Positions 52,178-60,965 of a stretch of DNA of 64,000 nt are shown piece by piece. Position 1 is the first letter of the stretch. The number at the start of each line of letters is the position of its first letter. The position numbers were made by a program, and so were the translations under genes. The notes beneath the pieces were generated by a model. It was not told where the DNA came from. It did no database searches and saw nothing but the letters and a program-made list of their open reading frames with translations. Origin of the DNA: Clavaria fumosa (lineage: Eukaryota; Basidiomycota; Agaricomycetes; Agaricales; Clavariaceae); contig OX637805.1 of assembly GCA_951802425.1 (NCBI GenBank), positions 1,488,001-1,552,000 on the forward strand. The letters are read 5' to 3'.

Positions 52178-52345
52178 TAGTGTTGCCACAGTCCAGTTAG
52201 GTCCAGTCTGGTCCAGTTTATGTTGGTTTTTCCAAATGTAGAAAACCGAGCGAACCAGAACCAATCAAGGCAGTGCACCAAGTTGGTTGAAGCGGTCACA
52301 AGTGACTCAAGTCATGGTTAAACTACCAAAAATAGATATATGTGG

Positions 52346-53308
52346 GAATGTCACATCTGCAGCTCCCTGAAGTCAGTAGTAAGCCCAGCAATGAAGGCGT
52401 TCACGTCCTCTGGCAGGCCCAAGCCGTCCTCAACACCAGTTAAGACCAACAGCCACCCTTCTTCCATCATCGCAGTCGTTGTTGGCGGTGGTGGTCCGCC
52501 CGTCAGGTCGCCTGTGTCTGGGTTGGGGATGGGGGTGCGGGACGACATTCGGGCAGGGATTGGTGTGGAAGGGGAGGAGGCGGTTGGGAAGGACGTGCAT
52601 GCGGAGACAACGGAGAAGACGGCCGTTCTAGCGGCGGACGAGCCAGCGCCGACACACCTGCCGCTGCTGCAGCACATGCTGTCGGACTCGCAGCTGGTGC
52701 AGACGCACACGGGCGTGCGCGGGCCAGCGAGGGGCGGGCGCGAACATGGCGATGACGATGACACTGGGGCCGGGGCTGACGATGCGCAGCACGATACACA
52801 TGTTGACGCCGAGGCCGTCGTCCTCGTTGGTGGGGTTCCCTGCTTTCCCGTCTGCCGCCGCCGCTGGCGCTGCTGCTGCTGGCCGCGCGCCGTTCTCACG
52901 CTGGGCACCGGCGCTCCGTGCGGAGGAGGAGGAGAGGGAGGGGGAGGGGGAGAGAGAGGGTGTCGTCATGGGCGAGGAGGACAGGCGGGATGCGGTGGCG
53001 CCGAGGGAGGGGAAGGAGGCGGGGAAGGAGGGCATGCGGGTGGGGCGGAGACAGCGCTTGGTGTCGTTTATTAGCTGGCTGGGGGGTGGTTCCTCTTGTG
53101 CTGGGGCTTGTGCTTGTGCTGATGCTGCTGCGGCGTCGTTGGGACTTGCTGTTGGGGAGAAGCGCCAACGGAAGCTGGTGGTGAGCGGTGTGCCATGGGG
53201 AAAAGGAGCCCTTGGGACTGGAGACGCTCTACAAGGACGAGAGGCTTGAGTTTGCTGTTGCGAAGAGGCGTGGTACCCAGGGTTGTGTGTGCACGTGGAC
53301 ATTAGCAA
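52346..53308 (-). pseudogene. GC-rich gene-like segment carried by hAT-D, family unknown
   Basis: Two overlapping minus-strand frames look partly coding: one runs 53308-52628 (QLINDTKRCLRPTRMPSFPA ...). The other ends AMMEEGWLLVLTGVEDGLGL, PEDVNAFIAGLTTDFRELQM at 52349. They would need an intron or frameshift near 52630-52750 to join. Pro/Ser/Ala-rich stretches weaken the case. It may be a captured host gene, by analogy with FB1 and A1. Confidence 0.35.
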
Positions 53309-53499
53309 ACCAGGGTTGATGCTACAGTAGACTGTGGCAGTGCTTTGTAGATCTACATAGACTCATAGAACGCATAGACTACTTCCTGGTCTATGTAGAA
53401 CTACATAGATATGGGCCTTTCTATGTATTTCTACATAAATGTTGATTATTCTATATAACACTGTGTAGATCTATGGAGATGTTGCTTCCTCCCACCATC

Positions 53500-53700
53500 G
53501 CACCACTACCACCACCACCCCTCCCTTCCTCTGCACACCAGCCACTGCAAATCAACGGCCCAAGCCCCCACTGTCAGTCTTTGACTGCAGTGGGGGCCTG
53601 GGCCGTTGCTGCTGCCACTGTGCTGGCTACCATCACTGCTGCCACTGTGCTTGCTGCCATTGCTGCTGCCGCCCGTCATCGTTGCCACAGGGCTCCGGTC
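53500..53700. repeat. GCTGCC/GTTGCTGC-rich array with local inverted repeat
   Basis: CAACGGCCCAAGCCCCCACT near 53557 and its inverse near 53588 (AGTGGGGGCCTGGGCCGTTG) form a hairpin. Nearly the same words occur in FB1 at 9462 and 10625. Confidence 0.6.
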
Positions 53701-53929
53701 GTCCTGTGTGTCACTTCCCACGCCATGCTCATGTCGTCGGTCCCCCTGTCCCGGCCGCACGGGCCGCTGCTGGAACGCTAGGAACGCCGCTGCCAGGTGC
53801 CCTCTCGCGCCCCAGGAGCGCCGCCTCGCACACGGCTCAGCAGCAGAGGCGGGAGCGGAGTGGGAGGAGCTTGCTGCTGGTGTTGCGGGCGCAGGGAGGG
53901 CGGAGTCTGCCATTGGCGTTGCAGGCGCG

Positions 53930-54075
53930 GGGTTGGCGGATGCAGGGTTGGCAGGCGCAGGGTTGGCAGGCGTAGGGTTGGCAGGCATGGGGTTGGCAGG
54001 CATAGGGTTGGCAGGCATGGGGTTGGCAGGCGCGGGGTTGGCAGGCACGGGGTTGGCAGGCGTGGGGTTGGCGGA
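53930..54075 (+). repeat. 15-bp minisatellite GGGTTGGCAGGCRYR
   Basis: About ten units of GGGTTGGCAGGC plus three variable bases. Frames encode ANPMP-type repeats on the minus strand, which are compositional. Confidence 0.9.
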
Positions 54076-54794
54076 GTCTGGTAGGCCATCGGGGCGTGAG
54101 GGGGTGCGCTGGCTGCTGTTGCTGCTACCATTGCTGCTGCCGCTGTGCTGGCCGCCATTGCTGCTACTGTGCTTGCCACCGTTGCTGCTGTTGCGGCCAT
54201 CCTTGCTCCTATTGCATCTGCTGTTTCTTTACTTGGGGTCATCAGAGAAGGAGAAAGAGAGGGGGCATCATTGAAGTTGTCACTCACCTGGAGTCAACCG
54301 TTGCTCACCGTTGCCTGCTGTTGTCCGCCTTTGCCCACTGTCACCATTGTCTGCTGTTGCAAGAGGAGGCGCCAGGCAATGTGGAAGAGTGTGATGTGGC
54401 GAGCAGGGGAGCCAGGTGGCATTGGCAGTAAGCAGGGGGAGCCAAGAAGTATAGGCAACGAGCAGGGGGAGCCAAACGGCTTTGGCAGCGAGCAGATGGC
54501 GCTGGGCAGCGTGGTCAGCGCACAGAGAGCGCCAGGTGTGCGGAGGGTGCGAGGCAGCTCGGGTGGCAAGCGGTGTCGCACTTTGAAAGGCAGGCAAAGC
54601 CCATGTGTTGGGGTATACCCTTATTTGGAAATTAACCATGGTTCAAGTCACTCGAGACCAGCTTAAACCGGCAAGGGTTGGTTGGTAAACCAGCACTAAC
54701 CAGGACCTGAGTAGTCAGTTCGGTTTGGCTAAAGTGCGGTTTGGTTCATCAGTTTAACTGCTTTTAGTCGAACCGTGGCAACACTACACAGAGC

Positions 54795-54996
54795 TTCTGC
54801 TGTGTGGTGTGCATCCTGATGTGGTATGTGTCATGGGCCGGTGGGACTCAGACAGCTTCCTACACTACTGGAGGAATGCACCCGAAATCACAGCATTACA
54901 TGTTGAACTTGTCAATGAAGAGTCTCGTTTTGGGTGCCGTTCCAGGGTCACGGGTCCGCTCGCTGTGGGGGGCTCCCTGTTAGGATTGCTTATGTA
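54795..54996 (+). pseudogene. Tyrosine recombinase, C-terminal fragment
   Basis: Reads LLLCGVHPDVVCVMGRWDSD and SFLHYWRNAPEITALHVELV. The GRW box and the Tyr of FLHYWR fit the C-terminal catalytic part of tyrosine recombinases found in Crypton- or DIRS-like elements and related fungal genes. It continues the scrap at 52144-52177 across hAT-D. The upstream catalytic domain is absent. Confidence 0.6.
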
Positions 54997-55268
54997 AGCC
55001 ATCCCAAAGTGCAGTTGTGGAGAAACTGGGGAGGGTTGTTGGAAGGTCACATGACCTGTGGCTGGGTTGGATTATGTAATCATGCAAGATCACATGACCT
55101 GGGGCCTGGGCACATCACATGATCTGAGGGTCCAAGTGTGGGAATGCCGGCAAGTGCCAAAGCGTTTGCTATAAGTACTTTCGCTTTTCCTTTTTTGTAC
55201 TCTTTTCCCCTTATCTTAGTATTGTCGTCATGACCTTACGCTTGAGTTGTGTGAGACCCAGTCTGATA
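54978..55268 (+). mobile_element. Diverged LTR of the Gypsy-5 superfamily
   Basis: It starts TGTTAGGATTGCTTATGTAA and ends CCAGTCTGATA. Order and content follow the Gypsy-5 LTR: three TCACATGA boxes (55047, 55089, 55115), GGGAATGCCGGCAA, a TATA-like CTATAAGTA, and TTGTGTGAG. Most CpG sites have become TpG/CpA. No target duplication. A leader with TAACAGAAC (55404-55412) follows, so it may be a 5' LTR of a deleted element. Confidence 0.75.
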
Positions 55269-56030
55269 TAATACTAAGATCTGCCTGTCCACCCTAGCCC
55301 CGTGTCCTAACCCGGCTAGCCTGGACCCTTAATTTCAAACTGTGACACGTTGTCACAGCTCAGCCCCTATCATCCTCTTCTCCTTTACCCTGCCCACGGT
55401 GTGTAACAGAACCGCGCAAAATTTTTACTGTGTGTAGATACACATGACCAGACCAGGAGGAAGTCAACTGTGACCCTCCCCAAGTGATACCGAGTGCCCA
55501 AGGCCTGGAACTTTGTTTTACAGCTACGTACCAGTGAATCGTGTAGTGTACAGGGCAAGGAAAGGCCCCTACATAGTCTTTCTGTAGTTTCCTGGTCCAG
55601 TGGACAGGGCCCTTGCTCTGTGACCATTGTCAGAAGGGTGCATGGGCAACTCATTAGGAGTTGTGGAGCGACCACCTGGGACACCATTTGGGCCCCACGT
55701 TAACAAAAGTTTCATAGAATAAGAGTTCTATAGGTACATAAGTACACAGAAGAGCAGCCTAAGAGGACAGGACTGTTAAGAGATCAAAGAAATCCTGAGT
55801 GCCCAAGGCCTGGAACTTTATTTACAGCATCCAGGGTCTGTGATGGCAGACCATGTTGCCCCGCCTGTAGCCCAACCTATGAGGCTTGACCTATCTGTTG
55901 CCCCCTTTGATGGGCAGAAAAGGCACTTCCGTACACTATGGACCCAATAGCAGGTTGTTATCACCATCTGGTCAGATGATTTATGACTTTCACCCAAAAA
56001 TCAGTGCAAAACAGGTGATGGGTGATTTCT
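55269..56030. other. Element leader and unassigned sequence
   Basis: GAGTGCCCAAGGCCTGGAAC occurs at 55491 and 55798. No coding frame is convincing. Confidence 0.4.
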
Positions 56031-56570
56031 AATCACCATCAAAACCAAGGGATATTCACTAGATAAGATTGAGTTATATAATACACCCTCAATTTGGGTG
56101 ATATTCAACTAGAAGATATTGGGTTGTACAAAACACTCTTTACATCAAGGGATATTCAACATGATGAGATTGAGTTATATACTGTAATACACCCCCCAAT
56201 TTGGGTGATATTAAGCTGGAGTATATTGAGTGATACAATACACCCCATTAATTTGAGTGATATTAAGCTGGAGGATATTGAGTGATATTAAATTGATGAA
56301 TATACATGTCTCAATTTGAGTGATATTGAACTGGAAAATATTGAGTGATATTGAACTGAAGGATATTGAGTGATACAATGCACCCCTTAATTTAAGTGAT
56401 ATTAAACTGGAAGATATTGAGTGATACAATATACTCCCTCAATTTGAGTGATTAAACTGGAGGACTTTGAGTGATACAATACACCCCTCAATCTAGGTGA
56501 TATTAAACTGGAGGCTATTAAGTGATACACCTCTCAATTTGAGTGATATTAAGCCACAAAATCTTATTGT
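56030..56570. repeat. Minisatellite, about nine units of roughly 50-60 bp
   Basis: Units have TCAATTTGAGTGATATTAAA followed by CTGGAGGATATTGAGTGAT and ACAATACACCCC. The length varies by loss of internal pieces. Confidence 0.85.
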
Positions 56571-56572
56571 CT

Positions 56573-56665
56573 AGATGGGGACTGTAGTGTAATGGATAAC
56601 ACAGCAGTTGTGGGTTGAGTCCAATTCCATGAGCACTTGAGTTCAACTCCCACTGAGTGCATAAT
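56573..56665 (+). mobile_element. tRNA-derived SINE candidate
   Basis: GTGTAATGGATAACAC makes a D-arm-like hairpin with an A-box (TAGTGTAATGG). GTTGTGGGTTGAGTCC and TTGAGTTCAACTCCCACT are B-box-like. The words resemble tRNA-Arg (GCGCAATGGATAGCGC, GTTGTGGGTTCGAATCC). It cannot fold as a full tRNA because of extra bases, so a SINE head or tRNA pseudogene is likelier. Confidence 0.4.
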
Positions 56666-56669
56666 TTAC

Positions 56670-57190
56670 AGGCTAGAAAAATACTTGGAGATATAGTTAA
56701 AATCACTGAAAGTATGTAGAGGCCACCTAAAATATCAAATTAAAATGTGCTTGATAGCAGTGACATTCACCTGGAGAGCAGCAGTGAATTTGGTCATATA
56801 TGTGCCAAAAATAACCCATATCATTTACCTGATTATCAACCAATACAGTTTCAGGATATCATCAATAAATTAATTTTGTGCAACTTCTTGTGGTGAAAGA
56901 TAGTGAAAATCACCTAAGATTATGGCTAAGATGACCAAAAAACTAACATGAAATTCACCTATTAGATCAGCTTAAAAGGCACTCATGATAGAGTGAAATC
57001 TACCTAGTAGAGATCAGCTTATAATACACTGTATTGAAGTGATATTCACCCAAAAAACAGTGGGTGAATTCAGACATAAAAGTAGTGAAAATCACCCATT
57101 CTCTGTACCCAATAAACACTTGATTATCAACTAGTCATGGTGATTTTCACTTAGGAAACCATTGATATTCACTACATTTCAGGGTTATTT
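56670..57190. repeat. GTGAAAATCACC / GTGATATTCACC dispersed repeats
   Basis: GTGATTTTCAC, GTGAAAATCACC and GTGATATTCACC recur at intervals of 30-70 bp up to the gag of Gypsy-4. Non-coding. Confidence 0.6.
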
Positions 57191-57192
57191 GT

Positions 57193-58098
57193 GTGGTGAT
57201 TTTCACCCAACTTCAGGCCTACAGTGGTACGTTCCTCCGATCCCTTCACCTCCTGTTTATGGCAAACCCAACTGTCTATGCTGTGGACCTGGTGAAGGTC
57301 CTTTTTGCTCTGAGCAAAATTACTGGAGAAGGATTCGCTGCAGAGTGGGTGAATATGAAGGCAGAAGAGATCCTGGGTAGTGGCGAGGCCGGAACCTGGG
57401 CAGAGTTTGTGGAGGAGATGAAGCGCGCATTCAATGACCCGAATGACCGTGTGACTGCCCTTGCTGATATTGCAGGGCTGAAACAGGGTGCCATGACAGC
57501 ACCAGAGTTCTTCACGAAATTCGAGACACTGTTCCGATGGGTGAAGTTGAGTGCAGAGAAGGACTCAGGAATCCTAGTCCATTGGCTGGAGTTGAACCTG
57601 AGTAGGAGGTTGGTGGAGAGAATCTATGGTGTCTCCCCAATGCCAGAGACATATGGAGAATGGAAGGTGCTGGCTGAGAGGCTTGATGCCCAGCAAAGGC
57701 GACTGGATGGGATACTCATGGAATGAACACCGCAACCCCCCGTGACCCCCATGCAACCCCCCGCGACCCTACCGTGACCTGCCATGACCATTTCGCGACC
57801 TCTTGTGACCCCTCTGCTGTGTACTCTGGATGTGGCCATGGCCCGAGGATGGGCCCCTGCTGATGAGAGATGTTGTTTCCGATGCCACCAGACTGGCCAT
57901 GCTGTCCATTTCTGCCCCCTGCCTGATACACGTCTGCAGGTCCCAAGGGCCCAAACCTGGCCAGCACCATGTGCCCCCCAAATGGCGGAGGGATATGAGA
58001 AAGAGATTGCACAGCTCTGAGCCTGCATAGAGCTGTGTGAGAGAGAGAGGAGGACTCCCGCTGGGGAGAAGAAGTGTGCCAGCCCCCTTTCTGTTCCT
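57193..58098 (+). pseudogene. Gypsy-4 gag
   Basis: Capsid-like region: KVLFALSKITGEGFAAEWVN, TWAEFVEEMKRAFNDPNDRV and LKQGAMTAPEFFTKFETLFR. After stops at 57724 and 57775 comes the zinc knuckle CCFRCHQTGHAVHFC. A further TGA at about 58018 (QL-stop-ACIELCERE) fits CGA to TGA. The knuckle binds RNA during packaging. Confidence 0.85.
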
Positions 58099-60241
58099 GT
58101 GCCTGCTGCAAGTATACCCCGATATACTATCTTGCAGCGGAGACATACCCGAATTGGGGCTGAGGTGAAGGAGGAAGTGAGACTGGCAGAGCACCTAACC
58201 AGAGTGTGGCCAGAAGTGCAGAAACATGTGCCACGAGAGCTAGCCATCCAGGTGCACTTGGAGGCTTTCAGCACTGGCAAAGGGACCACAATGAAGGCCC
58301 TTGTTGACTCTGGGTGCACCAACTGCTTCATGGATTTGGAGTGGGTGAAAGGAGTGGGACTGGAGCCATCTCTCCTGCTGAACCCAATCACCATGTATAA
58401 TGTGGATGGGACACAGAACAGGAATGGAAAGGTCCGGTATGGGATAGAGGTGCTGGTGAGAGTTGGTGACCACCAGGAGCAGATCCACTTTCTGCTGGGA
58501 AAGACCCAGTCCCACAAGGTCATCCTTGGGCATGACTGGCTCAAGCGGCATAACCCGGATATCGACTGGCAGAAGGCAGAGCTGAGCCTTACCCGCTGCC
58601 CCCCACAGTGTTCCCCATCCCCTCGAGCCCCTGCACCCCTGAAAACGAGTACCCTCACATCCACAAATATTCTGGACACCCGTTTTCCCAACTCTGGCCC
58701 TACCCCTGATTGGCCCAGCTGCTACCCTTTGGTGTTTAGTGAAGCGAAGTGGGATGAACTTCCCCACTCCCAACCAGACTTCGATATTAAGATTGAGTTC
58801 AAAAAGGACCCTGAGCACCTTTCTTCCAAGCTGTATTCTTTGACATGGCAGGAGATGGTGGAGATGAACTGTTGGGTGGATGAGCAGCTTGCTTCTGGAC
58901 GAATCCGGCCCTCAAAATCCCCGTATGCCAGCCCCTTCTTCTTCAAACATGAGAAGGACAAGCTGCGGCCGATCATCGACTACTCGAGGCTGAATGCACA
59001 CCTGATCAAGGACAAGTACCCCCTCCCCTGCATCCGAGACACAGTGGATGTGCTTAAAGGAGCGTCAATCTACTCTAAGATTGATGCAAAGGGAGGTTTC
59101 CCATCTATGCAGGTCTGGCCTGAGCACCAGCACTGCTGCGCCTTCCTGACACCCCGTGGACTCTTCAAACCAGCTGTCATGTGGTTTGGACTGCAGAATG
59201 CCCCTGCTACCTTCCAACGCTTCATGAATCATGTGTTGAGGGAGGAGATTGCAGGAGGACATGTGAGGGCCTATGTGGATGATGTCATTGTGTTTGCAGA
59301 GGACTTGGCTACACACCAGTACTGGATGGACCGGGTCTTGAGGAAGTTTGGAGAGAATGGGTTGTGTCTCAAACTCAGTAAATGCGAGTTTGAGAAGAGT
59401 GAGATCATCTTCCTGGGGATGAAGATCTCCCACAACAGACTAGAGCATGATCTGGCCAAGGGTGCAGCAGTCCGAGATTGGCCATGTCCTAAGAATGTGA
59501 AGGATGTCCAGAGGTTCAATGGGATGCTGAACTACCTCCGCTGGCACATCCCAAATCTTTCTGCCCAGGCAAAGCCACTCTTCCGGCTGACTGGGAATGT
59601 TCCATGGAAATGGGAGGAGGAGGAGGAAGCAGCCTTCCGAGATCTCCGCCAGGCACTCATATTGGCCCCAGTCTTGGCTCTGCCTCAGGACAAAGGGAGA
59701 TGGAAGGTAGAGACAGATGCAAGCAACCTGGCAACTGGTGGAGTGCTCTCACAGCAGCAGACGGATGGAACCTGGAGAGTTGTTGACTATATCTCCAAGG
59801 CCCTCACTGCAGCTGAGAAGAACTACGATGTGTATGACAAGGAGTTCTTGGCTGTGATTCGGGCACTTCGCAAGTGGCGAGCATACCTCATTGGAGCAGA
59901 GGAGACGATCGAGATCTGGACAGACCATGCAAACCTCCAGTACTTCTGGAAGCACCAGAAGTTGAAGCTGAGGCAGGTTCATTGGGTTGGAGAGCTCCAG
60001 TGCTTTGACTTTGAGATAAAGTATCACACTGGCAAGTTGAATACAAAGGCAGATGCACTCTCCCGGAGACCAGACTATGGAGAGATGGTGGAGGAGGATG
60101 CACCGGTGCAGGTTTTCCCAGAAACGGAAGTCCGTGTGTCATTCACATCGGAAATGGAGACACTACTCCAGAAAAATAGCACAGTACACATACAGAAGCC
60201 GGAGGAGCTTGATGATGAGTGGATGCGAGATCGTGCTGGAC
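58099..60241 (+). CDS. Gypsy-4 pol: protease, RT and RNase H (open to the LTR)
   Basis: One frame is open for over 710 residues. Protease LVDSGCTNCFMD (about residue 73), HKVILGHDWLKRHNPDIDW, then RT with KDKLRPIIDYSRLNAHLIKD, IYSKIDAKGGF, WFGLQNAPATFQRFM and the catalytic YVDDVIVF (about residue 392). RNase H: VETDASNLATGGVLSQQ, YDKEFLAVIRALRKWRAYL and WTDHANLQYF. Small lesions occur (KHQKLKLRQVHW for KPQKLKPRQVRW). The last residues before the stop at 60306 come from the inserted LTR, so there is no integrase. Confidence 0.9.
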
Positions 60242-60546
60242 TGTCAGACTTAGTCTCACGGTTCACACAACTTAACATAAGGTCGATGATGACGATACTA
60301 ACATAAGGGGAAAAGGGTACAAGTAAGAAAGCGACGTAGTATATATAGCGAGCGGTTCGGGAGTTGCCGGCGTTCCCACGCTCGGACCCCGTGCGTCACG
60401 TGATGCGTCCAGGCCCGGGTCACGTGATTTTCCCATTATGTAAGCCACCACCCGTTCGGGTCACGTGACTCGTCCACAAACTTCCTGCAACTCTTTTGCG
60501 ATCCTTTCTTGGCCTTTCCAACCTGCTTATGTAAGCGATCCTGACA
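60242..60546 (-). repeat. Gypsy-5 3' LTR with CACGTG boxes and TATA
   Basis: 305 bp, TGTCAGG...CTGACA. On the minus strand TCACGTGA occurs three times (near 60470, 60424 and 60400), and CTATATATAC at about 60339-60348. It is nearly identical to the solo LTR at 2557-2861. Confidence 0.95.
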
Positions 60547-60557
60547 TCACCCCCCTC

Positions 60558-60965
60558 TTAAGGCTGGGCGTCTCGACCTGCCAACTTCGCCTTGTCAGGG
60601 TATTGCTGGAAGAAGTCCCGGAGCAACAGTGCAACGTTAGTGAGGTTGCGACGAGGTTCCCAGGTGTTCTCCTCTGCAGGGTATCCTAACCACTTCACCA
60701 AATACTTCACTCCCCATCCAACCTTCTTGACATCAAGAATTTCCTCCACCTCATACTCCAAGTGGTCATCGTCAATCGTGGGGGGTGGGGGTGGAGGCAA
60801 GTTCTGGGAAGGGAAAGAGGGAGCAATATACGGGGTGAGTAGCAACTCATTGAAAACCCGGTGAATGCGCCATGCTCGGGGGAGCTTGAGTCGGTATGCT
60901 GCTGGTCCAACCTTCTCTTCGATGGTGAAGGGTCCAGCCCGCTTGTTGTCAAGCTTCTTGGATGG
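60558..60965 (-). pseudogene. Gypsy-5 integrase tail and chromodomain
   Basis: After a TGA (NLKMD-stop-PSKKLD, a former Arg codon) the frame reads KRAGPFTIEEKVGPAAYRLK, RVFNELLLTPYIAPSF, then the chromodomain EYEVEEILDVKKVGWGVKYL, VKWLGYPAEENTWEPRRNL. It ends RDAQP-TAA at 60558, inside the polypurine tract region. Confidence 0.9.

Larger units (their letters stand above)
52178..54786. mobile_element. hAT-D: 2.6-kb non-autonomous hAT-like element
   Basis: The ends TAGTGTTGCCAC (left) and, on the reverse strand, TAGTGTTGCCAC (right) are exact over 12 bp. The flanking 8-bp duplication CACAGAGC (52170-52177, 54787-54794) is perfect, which is diagnostic of hAT elements. CCAGTC/GGTTTGG-type subterminal repeats follow. 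The interior has a GC-rich gene-like segment (52346-53308, minus), GCT/GCC arrays with the CTTGGGGTCATCAGAGAAGG block, and a 15-bp minisatellite. No transposase. Confidence 0.9.
57193..60241 (+). mobile_element. Gypsy-4: truncated Gypsy-5-family element
   Basis: Gag, protease, RT and RNase H are present; integrase onward is missing because the Gypsy-5 LTR begins at 60242. The 5' LTR is absent (minisatellite abuts gag). The protein is very similar to Gypsy-5 through VDSGCTNCFMDLEW, MYNVDGTQNR and LYSLT. Confidence 0.9.

Noticed and set aside
55587..55660. tRNA gene (A-box-like TGGTCCAGTGG)
   Set aside because: No B-box or acceptor pairing can be found downstream.
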